In this document: piece by piece, positions 12,601-19,092 of the stretch
How the letters are laid out: each line of letters begins with the position of its first letter
Numbering within the stretch: the first letter of the stretch is position 1
DNA from: Echinococcus granulosus
Taxonomy: Eukaryota; Platyhelminthes; Cestoda; Cyclophyllidea; Taeniidae
Reading direction: 5' to 3'
DNA length: 19,092 nt
Assembly (NCBI RefSeq): GCF_000524195.1
Contig: NW_020170483.1
Coordinates: 270,512 to 289,603 of the forward strand
Notes under the pieces: generated by a model
The model's database searches: none
The model's input: only the letters and a program-made list of their open reading frames with translations
Told to the model about the DNA's origin: nothing
Program-made: the position numbers and the translations under genes

Positions 12601-14321
12601 GGTGGTATTTGCTACGTCCGGATTTCTTTTTACGAACATACGAGGCATGTTGGTGTGGAGGTAGTCTCATTATATACATACGGAAGATCCTGGAGACCAG
12701 ACTGAAACTCCACATCATTAACATGAAGGTCAAATTCTAGGTCAAACGATGGCATCGATAATAAAAACTGATGCCCTGCTGCTACAAGAACGCACCTCCG
12801 GTTACTGTGGATGAGTCTTTAGTGTATCCAACTTCATCACCGAATGTTTCATTTACTGGTAATTAGCAGATTAACTTTTTGATGACCTGCCACTTCTTGC
12901 TCTTAAATGCATCAAACGGTGCCTCACATACCTCACCGTAGTGAAAGTATTGCTGGGCCTCAATTATCTCCCTAAGGGTGTTATAGAATGTTAAAATCTG
13001 TGAATAGCTTTATTTGAAGACAGTCCTATGGCCATGCTTTAGCAGCTGTCCTTTGAAAAGCCCTCATATCCAACTTTTGTTTAGATGAACATCAAGCGGT
13101 GTCTTTGAAATACTTCCAGTGAATTTTTGGGGCTGCTTCCTTAGCCTATGACAAAGTGAATTAGATTATTTACCTAGTCACAACACCCACAAACAACCAA
13201 TCTTTTTAGAAGAAAGGCAGAATGAAAGCAAAAGGTGGTAATGACTCCGAAATTGTTATAAGTGACAACTCAACCACCAATGATGCCATTTATGCAAAAT
13301 GGAAAACCCTCTTCAGTGATCTTGATAATTGTACTTTGAGGTCAAATTTAGTAGTTAGAGGTCATTGTGTCACTATCTTAGCTGGCAAGAATTATTTATA
13401 CTATATCAAAATGAACTATTACCTATTCTTTAAAAAATAATATTTAGGATAGATTTTGACTTCATTGATTTCATCTACTGTGACCACTTGGACTACCAGA
13501 GAAAGGGTTTTCGACGGTTTTTAGTATTTTTACTTTCATGAAAGACAAGTTGGAAAGGCGGAGCCCCAATTACCATGAAATGAATCCTTAAAAATTTCTC
13601 TTTTTTAGTTAAACTAGAGGTTTACGCATCACTATATTTAGTTTAGGGGTAGCACCACCTCGGATGAAATCAAAACACTATATGAAACGGCAACTAAGAC
13701 AGCCAAAGTCCCCTTCAAAGTGGAATATTTCCCATTTTAGAAAGTTTGAGAAAGTTATCTGAAAGGCAGTAGCAAAGACTAGGTGGTGACCATTGGTAAA
13801 CATTTTCACCTTAACGTAGTCAGGCCAGCATATCATTTTCACCTAAATTCAAGCAAAATTAATTTTGTTACTTCATTACCTTTTAGCAAATGTTAACCTC
13901 AATAATTGTTGTTCCAAAAAAATGACCACAACAGCTTACAAAAGATTTGTATGTTTCCTTACGTCAGGGCAGGAATATTCTACTCCTAATTAAGAAATGT
14001 TTAACTCAAACAGTCAACTTTAAGGAACGAGAAAAATAAATTTTACCTCAGCTATACTAAGCTAATAAAAAACGCGTTAGAATGTCAGAGGAAATTTCCT
14101 CTCTTTTTCTTCCACTTCAGCTGTCACCATTCATGATGGAGAAGAAGGACGTAAATGGAAAGCCTATTAAAGGCGAATACGAGGGATTTTGTGTAGATTT
14201 GGTCCAAAAATTGGCCGAGATGATTAATTTCAAGTACAAAATGAAAGCCGTCTCCGATGGGCAGTTTGGTAGTCTGACCAACGGCAGCTGGGACGGAATG
14301 GTTGGAGAACTGTTAAGAAGG
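555..14321 (+). CDS. AMPA-like ionotropic glutamate receptor subunit, 5' nine exons (3' part missing)
   Basis: Multi-exon gene; the coding parts are 555-678, 2507-2662, 4904-5170, 6588-6883, 8879-9034, 9578-9778, 10505-10612, 12025-12135 and 14121-14321. Joined, they give 540 codons without a stop. The family forms glutamate-gated cation channels in the plasma membrane of nerve and muscle cells. Visible parts are a signal peptide (1-23), the ATD (about 40-435) and the start of S1 of the ligand-binding domain (about 465-540). Family marks are GAIF near 42, AIFAP near 104, FGGxN near 293, GLTGN at 405-409, YEGFCVDL at 493-500 and the AMPA-type WDGMVGEL at 530-537. Cys95 and Cys381 fit the conserved ATD disulfide. 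N-glycosylation sequons occur at 51, 287, 297, 331 and 409. The remainder of S1, the pore and M1-M4 are absent. A kainate-type relative is possible, but GMVGEL favours AMPA. Exon borders are my own prediction, without transcript support. Confidence 0.9.
679..2506 (+). other. Intron 1 (1828 bp)
   Basis: GTGAGT donor and TTTCCAG acceptor, phase 1. AT-rich with no extended coding signal. A GC-richer patch at about 1375-1560 and another at about 2140-2260 may be worn dispersed repeats, but I do not recognise a family. Confidence 0.75.
2507..2662 (+). CDS. Exon 2: first lobe of the amino-terminal domain
   Basis: Encodes residues 42-93 plus one base. Acceptor TTTCCAG ends at 2506; donor GTTAGT starts at 2663. 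Both flanking introns are phase 1 and the exon is 156 bases long. The peptide opens with GAIFQID and runs through a sequon (NTT, 51-53) and EYNAFR, which matches the first strand and helix of the periplasmic-binding-protein fold (compare GGLF...EYSAFR in AMPA subunits). The strand before the exon end (KIVHVKDAHDSFQMASA) fits the second strand plus following helix. The reading frame is clean and the homology is easy to see by eye. Confidence 0.88.
2663..4903 (+). other. Intron 2 (2241 bp)
   Basis: GTTAGT donor and CTCCAG acceptor, phase 1. Holds a 96-codon open frame (2800-3090, +) with no recognisable domain, a GC-richer patch at about 3090-3250, and a T7A9 run at 4463-4478 that could fold back on itself. 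None of these has coding support. Confidence 0.75.
4904..5170 (+). CDS. Exon 3: amino-terminal domain, lobe 1 core
   Basis: Encodes residues 94-182 plus one base (267 bases, phase 1 to phase 1). Acceptor TATCTCCAG ends at 4903. Split codon 94 (A plus TC) restores Ile before Cys95, the likely first half of the ATD disulfide. GVVAIFAPVYPE at 101-112 matches the GVYAIFG segment of AMPA receptors. The HSEWEDILYLYESEE stretch near 168-182 matches the YYQWDKFAYLYDSDRG helix and strand of the family. The donor at 5171 is the weak GTTCGT. The frame stays open past it to 5259, but only the spliced reading continues the alignment (ESEE followed by ATYRLRWIL). Confidence 0.88.
5171..6587 (+). other. Intron 3 (1417 bp)
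   Basis: Weak GTTCGT donor and a strong pyrimidine tract before TTTTTAAG, phase 1. AT-rich; the only open frame is short (5963-6172, +) and looks accidental. Confidence 0.72.
6588..6883 (+). CDS. Exon 4: amino-terminal domain, lobe 2 with a long polar loop
   Basis: Encodes residues 183-281 (296 bases, phase 1 in, phase 0 out). The acceptor is a pyrimidine tract ending TTTTTAAG at 6587 and the donor is consensus GTAAGT at 6884. The split codon gives Ala183. A hydrophilic stretch rich in Gly, Glu and Lys (about residues 212-240) sits where vertebrate subunits have a shorter connection. The family pattern resumes with KSILVDLSKRES (compare RVILDCERD), a helix, and then LHFLIVGG, equivalent to YHYIIAN. 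The loop is likely lineage-specific. I see no break in the frame. Confidence 0.87.
6884..8878 (+). other. Intron 4 (1995 bp)
   Basis: GTAAGT donor and TTGCTAG acceptor, phase 0. Contains open frames on both strands at about 7120-7420, a GC-richer block at about 8268-8590 and a run of nine G at 8671-8679. I recognise no coding domain. Confidence 0.75.
8879..9034 (+). CDS. Exon 5: amino-terminal domain, FGG motif
   Basis: Encodes residues 282-333 (156 bases, phase 0 to 0). Acceptor TTGCTAG ends at 8878; donor GTGAGG starts at 9035. LQFGGINMTAL at 291-301 matches the IQFGGANVSGF segment of AMPA subunits, including a sequon at 297-299. Two more sequons are NDS at 287-289 and NLS at 331-333. The minus-strand frame over the same bases is a shadow. 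Confidence 0.87.
9035..9577 (+). other. Intron 5 (543 bp)
   Basis: GTGAGG donor and ATTTTAG acceptor, phase 0. The shortest intron of the gene. AT-rich, with nothing notable inside. Confidence 0.75.
9578..9778 (+). CDS. Exon 6: amino-terminal domain helix and Cys/Pro loop
   Basis: Encodes residues 334-400 (201 bases, phase 0 to 0). Acceptor ATTTTAG ends at 9577; donor GTTATT at 9779 is weak. NDAALIIDGMKSLVQAL corresponds to the YTSALTYDAVQVMTEAF helix of the family. A loop rich in Asn, Pro and Ser follows and contains Cys381 (NLPCQP), placed like the GDC...P cysteine that pairs with the first ATD cysteine. It ends in QIMERLQQ, equivalent to IERALKQV just before the GLTGN motif. An upstream TTTTAG at 9555-9560 would put the exon out of frame. 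Confidence 0.87.
9779..10504 (+). other. Intron 6 (726 bp)
   Basis: Weak GTTATT donor and TTTTTAG acceptor, phase 0. Has a GC-richer stretch at about 10035-10320 with a perfect 14-bp palindrome at 10096-10109 and alternating CATGCATG-type sequence near 10195. No gene seen. Confidence 0.72.
10505..10612 (+). CDS. Exon 7: GLTGN motif of the amino-terminal domain
   Basis: Encodes residues 401-436 (108 bases, phase 0). Acceptor GTTTTTAG ends at 10504 and the donor is consensus GTGAGT. IVFAGLTGNMSISRSGFR carries the GL[TS]GN motif shared by AMPA and kainate receptors, followed by the region that is usually N-Y-T and an I/V-E-M strand. Here the latter reads DAYAFDIWGAKM. The NMS at 409-411 is a possible glycosylation site. 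Confidence 0.9.
10613..12024 (+). other. Intron 7 (1412 bp), rich in unassigned open frames
   Basis: GTGAGT donor and TATTTCAG acceptor, phase 0. It carries the longest open frame outside the exons (10672-11100, +, 142 codons, no ATG at its start), a 114-codon frame (11600-11944, +), an overlapping 87-codon minus-strand frame (11742-11479) and the GGA repeat. None shows a domain I know. Confidence 0.72.
11507..11536. repeat. (GGA)n trinucleotide microsatellite in intron 7
   Basis: About seven GGA units followed by a degenerate purine tail (GAGGGAGGTGAAGG). On the minus strand this gives a Pro/Ser-rich reading (SPPSPPPPPP) in the open frame 11742-11479. That reading is most simply a by-product of the repeat. 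Confidence 0.9.
12025..12135 (+). CDS. Exon 8: ATD to ligand-binding-domain linker
   Basis: Encodes residues 437-473 (111 bases, phase 0). Acceptor TTATTTCAG ends at 12024; donor GTAAGA starts at 12136. LGEWNSQDGIVM matches the IGYWNE.D..V strand that ends the ATD. A charged linker follows (KVPTDKNDLEAGVDHNK), then VRIVSSIL, the first beta strand of S1 (compare VVTTILE). The exon break falls between SSIL and LSPF. Confidence 0.9.
12136..14120 (+). other. Intron 8 (1985 bp)
   Basis: GTAAGA donor and CACTTCAG acceptor, phase 0. AT-rich. A 72-codon frame at 13222-13440 lies just after a TTTTTAG but ends in stops and has no receptor similarity. Nothing else supported. Confidence 0.75.
14121..14321 (+). 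CDS. Exon 9: first part of S1 of the glutamate-binding domain
   Basis: Encodes residues 474-540 (201 bases, phase 0). Acceptor CCACTTCAG ends at 14120; donor GTGAGT starts at 14322. The peptide reads LSPFMMEKKD, then YEGFCVDLVQKLAEM, FKYKMKAVSDGQFG and WDGMVGELLRR, an almost collinear match to the AMPA S1 segment. Relative to vertebrate GluA2 the position of Glu402 is Leu474, Tyr405 is Phe477 and the glutamate-contacting Tyr450 is Phe522. Arg485 and the Pro-Leu-Thr segment would lie in the next exon, which I could not find in this window. Confidence 0.93.
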
Positions 14322-16178
14322 GTGAGTAACTAGATTTGCCACTTCTTTATACGAATTAGAAATGGTTCAGGTAAATAAGCGATCCAGTTGAATCGCAATT
14401 CCATCAGTAAGTACTCCAAATACTCTACATATACTTTTTAAAAAGCTTTACCCTGTGCAAACTGAATCACAATTCCACTGAATGAGATGCAAAAAGGAGT
14501 AGTGAAACTGGCAAGAATGGCTGGAAAGCTAGAGACTCGAAATATGTGTTCAGAGGCAGAACAAACGTCGACACATTCAAGATTCATTTTCTGCCCATTT
14601 GACATCTGCAGCTGTCCTAGTAATATTATTCGGATGCCTTAAAAAGTACTTAATGCATTGGATTTGCATTATAGAAAGAGGGTTGATTATTTAAGTAGTT
14701 GTATTGCTCTACATTTACAGCTCTTGTATTTTTATCATCAAGAAGAATATCGTAACATATTGTGGAATCACAGGATATTAAAGACCAAGAGATAAAAACT
14801 ACTTAAAATGGTTCGTTTTATTGTAAAAACGTTGTTAAGTGTTCATAAATCGACTTTATACGGTGGAAATCAAGTCCTCTCTGAGGATTTAAGAACATTA
14901 TCAACCTTAAATATACCTTTGCTGGGAGTGAATGGAGATGTCAGTGAGTTAGTAACATGAGCTTCTTAATTTTGGTAACTAAGCCAATGGAGATTGAAGA
15001 GTTGAGACTAAATAGAGTGGTGATGTTGTTTACTAAGCATCCATTATCACTCCCCTCGTAGTGTTGTAAAACTACTAGTGAGACAGAAAAGACGGCTATC
15101 CCCTGCAGTATCATTGATGCATCCTGTAAGTTTGGATAGATCCAAAAGCTTATCTGCAGATATCTGGTTGCATTGGCAGAAGTCTTCATGTACGGTAGGG
15201 TGGCGGAGAGCCCAGTCGACAAGCGTGGGTGTAAAGACGTGGTTCTAGATGTCCACTAGACAGGAAATCTTTTACATGACAGAGCACAGAAGAACCGAAG
15301 CAGTCACCAAGAAGTTGAGTGCAGAGTAAGGAACGCAAATGCCTCAGGACGACTCAGAAAATTAGCATGTTTAATTTTGAGTTTCCCACGTGATTCTCGG
15401 TGAAAGAAGAAGCAAATGTAACTAAATAGAAGCAATTGTTTTTTTTTTACCTTGTTAGCTCTTCTAAATAACCCAATAATCTACTGCTACTAAAGTAGTT
15501 TTACCATCTGGGATTTATTTAGCCTTTTGTCAGCAGAAATGGATGGCAAAATTTGTTGTGCTTTCACTGGCCCTTGGGAAATAACATTGAGGAAGAAGTA
15601 ACTTTTTGACCATTAACCACAGGCGACGTGGAATATGGTAACACTGTTCTGAGGTGCTTCAGAGTGGTGGCATAAAAGGAGATTAATCTCCCTTCCATGC
15701 CTTTTTTAATCAAAAACTCTGCGTAGCAAATGTAGCCAATAAAATTCAATCACGGCGGGCGAGGTGGTAATAACCCCAACCTTTTGTGATATCGTAAACA
15801 TGCATGAACCTCACACCAAGCAATTTGTTTTGCCAAAAACTAAAGGATGGTGACCTCCGAAACTTCTGAAAATCTCATTTTATCTTAATAAAGACTTTTT
15901 GCATCTTTACTCCAGAAGATGTTTCGTGATTTTGAAAACAGCTAGATTTATTCTCAGTTACACCAATCTTCACTGAAATAGACGCCTTTCTGGAATTAAA
16001 AGCAATATTTAAAATGTGGCATGGGTTTCCCCACTTGTCCATCAGATGTGGTGGTCTCTCCAACCATCAAATTCCTCCTCACAATATTTCATCAAAAAGA
16101 GAATCAACATTTACGGGGACGCACTTGAATGTAAAATTCCTTGCCATAAGTTGAGCCTTCAACTCAGCTGTCACGCAC
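14322..16178. other. Region between the two opposed receptor fragments, no exon found
   Basis: Begins with the GTGAGT donor of exon 9 (+) and ends with the GTGCGT donor of the S2 exon (-), so intron sequence of both transcripts overlaps or adjoins here. I searched by eye for the continuation of S1 (LTIT, FSKPF) on the + strand and for the rest of S2 plus M4 (KGYG, KWW) on the minus strand and found neither. Minus-strand open frames at 15222-14941, 15749-15564 and 16063-15875 show no similarity to the receptor. Confidence 0.6.
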
Positions 16179-16361
16179 CTTGATGGTAGTGCAGGGTCTG
16201 CGCTGATTGAAGTACTCATTCATTGTGGACTCGAGGATGAAGGCGTAGTCTTTGTTGGAGTTGATGACTCGCTCCACTCCCGCCTTCACAGTGGGTGCCA
16301 GAGCCTCCGGATTCGCTTCCATGAACTTCCACATTTGTTGGAAGATCTTTATACTCGATTT
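16179..16361 (-). CDS. S2 exon of an AMPA-type glutamate receptor, opposite strand
   Basis: Read on the minus strand from 16361 to 16179, this is 61 whole codons (183 bases, phase 0 to 0). The acceptor TTTTGTAG lies at 16369-16362 and the donor GTGCGT starts at 16178. The peptide starts KSSIKIFQQMWKFM, equivalent to the RSKIAVFEKMW helix. It continues through GVERVINSNKDYAFILEST and ends with MNEYFNQRRPCTTIK, close to the AMPA sequence STMNEY..QRKPCDTMK. It includes the Glu of LEST (Glu705 in GluA2), which binds the glutamate alpha-amino group, and the Cys of the S2 disulfide. A longer minus-strand open frame (16572-16216) reads through here in a different register and is not the coding one. 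No neighbouring exon was found on this strand. Confidence 0.9.
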
Positions 16362-16860
16362 CTACAAAACAGCTTGCATCTGTGTAATTCGCAGTACACT
16401 CAAACTGGCTTCTAGGCATTTCAGTGAGCAGTGGCTCTTTCGCATCTGCTTTCAAACAGAGGCAATGTAGACTTGTCGGGTGTGTGATAAAACTCGTCAA
16501 ATTGCCGATACTTAGTAGCAGAACGTCCACATTAACTTTGCACAAACCCTGCAAAACCACCCACGTCCTCATCTTCCTTCAATTGTGCCATCAAATGGTG
16601 CGCCTCACCACAATGACTTGTAGGACCAGGGTCTCCCCTATCGCAGGTGATTACCTGTATACACAAATAAGTTTCGAAGTGCACAAATGGGACTGTCCAT
16701 CAATCTCTTGTATCCATCTTCGTTGCGCTTCCTGCCGCTTCTACACCATTTGGCGCCTTCACACGCCGTCAGCTGCACTTGATGCAGTTTGAGCACATCC
16801 GCTTCATGCATGTGAACTCGCATGTGATTTGAGGTTGCACAATCTCCACCCACAAACTCA

Positions 16861-17067
16861 CTGTGTGTCATTTGGAGGAGCGATGATGGTGTGTGGCAGT
16901 AGGACGTAGGACAGATTCGCCTGACAAATCACCCTTGTATACTTCCAGTTGACGTAGACCTCCTTTTCTTGTTCACAGTGAGAAAGTACCTGTCCTTGTT
17001 GAATGAGGTCAGTCGGCGCTAGTGTGACACTAAAAGCATGTGACAGTGCCTCACTTCGTTGATAGAA
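16861..17067 (-). other. Unassigned 69-codon open stretch ending near a splice-donor-like site (copy 1)
   Basis: On the minus strand, a frame bounded by TGA at 17070-17068 and TGA at 16860-16858 stays open for 69 codons. It has no ATG, includes a CEQEKEVYVNWKYTRV-like segment and a possible NLS sequon, and ends next to a GTGAGT donor-like hexamer at 16861. It could be an exon, but I recognise no family and it does not match the receptor segments expected upstream of S2. Copy 2 has the same stretch at 18482-18276. Confidence 0.2.
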
Positions 17068-17411
17068 TCAACTCTCTCACAGCTACATCCACTTGCCACA
17101 TCAACCAGCGTGGTGGTGAGGAGCACATCAAACTAATGGGTGACACAAGTCAACCGTTGACAGATGACAATTGGCACGCAAGGCAAGCCATTTGTAGTTC
17201 CTCACATCTTCCACCTCCTTCACACAACCCGTCATGTGTTTGGGATTGCATGTGCACTGTTTAACTGACTGACTGTCATGTTGTTGAATGTTGAGCGAAC
17301 CAACACATTATTGGTTATCCCCAAAGGGACCCACTATCCACACTACCCACACCGTCCACACTACACTTCCGGGGCACAAGTCACTCCACTTACTCAACAC
17401 TGTGTTTACTT

Positions 17412-17432
17412 TGTGTGTGTGTGTGTGTGTGT
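17412..17432. repeat. (GT)n dinucleotide microsatellite in repeat copy 1
   Basis: About ten GT dinucleotides between TTTACTT and TTGGCGGG. The equivalent run in copy 2, at about 18827-18847, has the same length. Confidence 0.9.
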
Positions 17433-17677
17433 TTGGCGGGTCGCAATTACTGCTGTTCATTAGGGATTACTCGCCTACCGAAGGCCAAACAATTGGGGGG
17501 GTAAGAACAATTTCCTCTCTTCTAAAACAACTGACACTATCCAACCGATGAAGAAAAGTTTCTGCTCCCGATCTTACAAGACAATGCATGACCATGTGCT
17601 TCATGTGTCATGCCGCAAAACTAAACTGGCCTGTAGGGAATTGCACCTGGGGATGAGAGAGCAGAGGAGTGGGATGA

Positions 17678-17776
17678 GATGACTCGCTCCACTCCCGCCT
17701 TCACAGTGGGTGCCAGAGCCTCCGGATTCGCTTCCATGAACTTCCACATTTGTTGGAAGATCTTTATACTCGATTT
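17678..17776 (-). pseudogene. Truncated copy of the S2 exon inside repeat copy 2
   Basis: The second 1415-bp unit repeats the first 33 codons of the minus-strand S2 exon (KSSIKIF through GVERVI). It stops exactly at the unit border, where the reading passes into unrelated sequence (SHPTPLL in the same frame). The lost half contains the Glu of LEST, so this copy cannot code a working binding domain. It is either a real duplication remnant or the product of an assembly error. Confidence 0.85.
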
Positions 17777-18826
17777 CTACAAAACAGCTTGCATCTGTGT
17801 AATTCGCAGTACACTCAAACTGGCTTCTAGGCATTTCAGTGAGCAGTGGCTCTTTCGCATCTGCTTTCAAACAGAGGCAATGTAGACTTGTCGGGTGTGT
17901 GATAAAACTCGTCAAATTGCCGATACTTAGTAGCAGAACGTCCACATTAACTTTGCACAAACCCTGCAAAACCACCCACGTCCTCATCTTCCTTCAATTG
18001 TGCCATCAAATGGTGCGCCTCACCACAATGACTTGTAGGACCAGGGTCTCCCCTATCGCAGGTGATTACCTGTATACACAAATAAGTTTCGAAGTGCACA
18101 AATGGGACTGTCCATCAATCTCTTGTATCCATCTTCGTTGCGCTTCCTGCCGCTTCTACACCATTTGGCGCCTTCACACGCCGTCAGCTGCACTTGATGC
18201 AGTTTGAGCACATCCGCTTCATGCATGTGAACTCGCATGTGATTTGAGGTTGCACAATCTCCACCCACAAACTCACTGTGTGTCATTTGGAGGAGCGATG
18301 ATGGTGTGTGGCAGTAGGACGTAGGACAGATTCGCCTGACAAATCACCCTTGTATACTTCCAGTTGACGTAGACCTCCTTTTCTTGTTCACAGTGAGAAA
18401 GTACCTGTCCTTGTTGAATGAGGTCAGTCGGCGCTAGTGTGACACTAAAAGCATGTGACAGTGCCTCACTTCGTTGATAGAATCAACTCTCTCACAGCTA
18501 CATCCACTTGCCACATCAACCAGCGTGGTGGTGAGGAGCACATCAAACTAATGGGTGACACAAGTCAACCGTTGACAGATGACAATTGGCACGCAAGGCA
18601 AGCCATTTGTAGTTCCTCACATCTTCCACCTCCTTCACACAACCCGTCATGTGTTTGGGATTGCATGTGCACTGTTTAACTGACTGACTGTCATGTTGTT
18701 GAATGTTGAGCGAACCAACACATTATTGGTTATCCCCAAAGGGACCCACTATCCACACTACCCACACCGTCCACACTACACTTCCGGGGCACAAGTCACT
18801 CCACTTACTCAACACTGTGTTTACTT

Positions 18827-18847
18827 TGTGTGTGTGTGTGTGTGTGT
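18827..18847. repeat. (GT)n dinucleotide microsatellite in repeat copy 2
   Basis: Counterpart of the run in copy 1, with the same number of GT units. Confidence 0.9.
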
Positions 18848-19092
18848 TTGGCGGGTCGCAATTACTGCTGTTCATTAGGGATTACTCGCCTACCGAAGGC
18901 CAAACAATTGGGGGGGTAAGAACAATTTCCTCTCTTCTAAAACAACTGACACTATCCAACCGATGAAGAAAAGTTTCTGCTCCCGATCTTACAAGACAAT
19001 GCATGACCATGTGCTTCATGTGTCATGCCGCAAAACTAAACTGGCCTGTAGGGAATTGCACCTGGGGATGAGAGAGCAGAGGAGTGGGATGA

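Larger units (their letters stand above)
16263..17677. repeat. 1415-bp direct tandem repeat, copy 1
   Basis: Bases from 16263 onward match those from 17678 onward at a constant offset of 1415. The match stops at 16262 (T here, A at 17677), which defines the left border. The unit holds the 5' half of the S2 exon on the minus strand, a (GT)n microsatellite near 17412-17432, a G run near 17494-17500 and sequence I cannot assign. Its base composition looks GC-richer than the upstream introns. Confidence 0.95.
17678..19092. repeat. 1415-bp direct tandem repeat, copy 2, ends at the window edge
   Basis: Matches copy 1 wherever I compared the two, including the GT run and the G run. It ends at the last base of the window with the same GGGATGA that ends copy 1 at 17677. 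Two complete units therefore fill 16263-19092 exactly. At the inner junction GATGA occurs twice in a row. Confidence 0.95.

Noticed and set aside
14941..15222. 93-codon minus-strand frame with a hydrophobic stretch, considered as the M4 exon of the minus-strand receptor
   Set aside because: The hydrophobic part lacks the M4 pattern, and there is no S2 sequence (KGYG, KWW) ahead of it.
15875..16063. 62-codon minus-strand frame with DKWGN, considered as the end of S2
   Set aside because: The neighbouring residues do not match the NLAVL...KWW pattern, and no suitable splice acceptor was obvious.
16216..16572. 118-codon minus-strand frame, including a NLTSFIT segment reminiscent of the pore-lining TANLxxFLT motif
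   Set aside because: It reads the S2 exon in the wrong frame. The residues around NLTSFIT do not fit the M3 segment or the following S2 start, so the likeness is probably chance.
16638..16871. 77-codon minus-strand frame, repeated in copy 2 at 18053-18286
   Set aside because: No recognisable domain; its presence in both copies only reflects the duplication.
17278..17551. Overlapping + frames over the GT microsatellite, repeated in copy 2
   Set aside because: Their CVCVCV and His/Pro-rich stretches come from simple repeats, not from a gene.

Overview
This window looks like nuclear DNA from an invertebrate animal, not prokaryotic or viral sequence. Coding sequence occurs only as short exons with GT/AG borders, separated by AT-rich introns of about 0.5 to 2.2 kb. 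Receptor type, intron sizes and overall texture fit a parasitic flatworm (cestode or trematode). That taxonomic guess is inference.

The main content is the 5' part of a non-NMDA, AMPA-like ionotropic glutamate receptor gene on the + strand. I could assemble nine exons between 555 and 14321 (1620 coding bases, 540 codons) with matching intron phases (1,1,1,0,0,0,0,0). They encode a signal peptide, the complete extracellular amino-terminal domain (ATD) and the first part of the S1 half of the glutamate-binding domain. The first exon (555-678) holds only 41 whole codons but gives a textbook signal peptide, which fixes the start of the protein. Exons for the rest of S1, the pore and membrane segments, and S2/M4 are not found on the + strand after 14321.

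A second receptor piece lies on the minus strand at 16361-16179. It is one 61-codon exon from the S2 half of an AMPA-type binding domain, including the Leu-Glu-Ser-Thr segment that carries the glutamate-binding Glu. It faces the first gene, and neither gene's 3' end can be found in the roughly 1.86 kb between them. This could be two convergent paralogues with distant or unseen ends, an inverted and broken locus, or a scaffold join error.

From 16263 to the last base the sequence is two head-to-tail copies of a 1415-bp unit (16263-17677 and 17678-19092). They agree wherever I compared them, down to a GT microsatellite and a G run. The left border cuts the S2 exon in mid-exon, so copy 2 has only a 33-codon fragment. 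The second copy ends exactly at the window end, which makes an assembly artefact or a collapsed tandem array a serious possibility.

The remaining sequence is intron or flank: a (GGA)n tract, homopolymer runs, GC-richer blocks that may be old dispersed repeats, and unassigned open frames concentrated in intron 7. I found no tRNA, rRNA, CRISPR array or intact transposase or reverse transcriptase gene.
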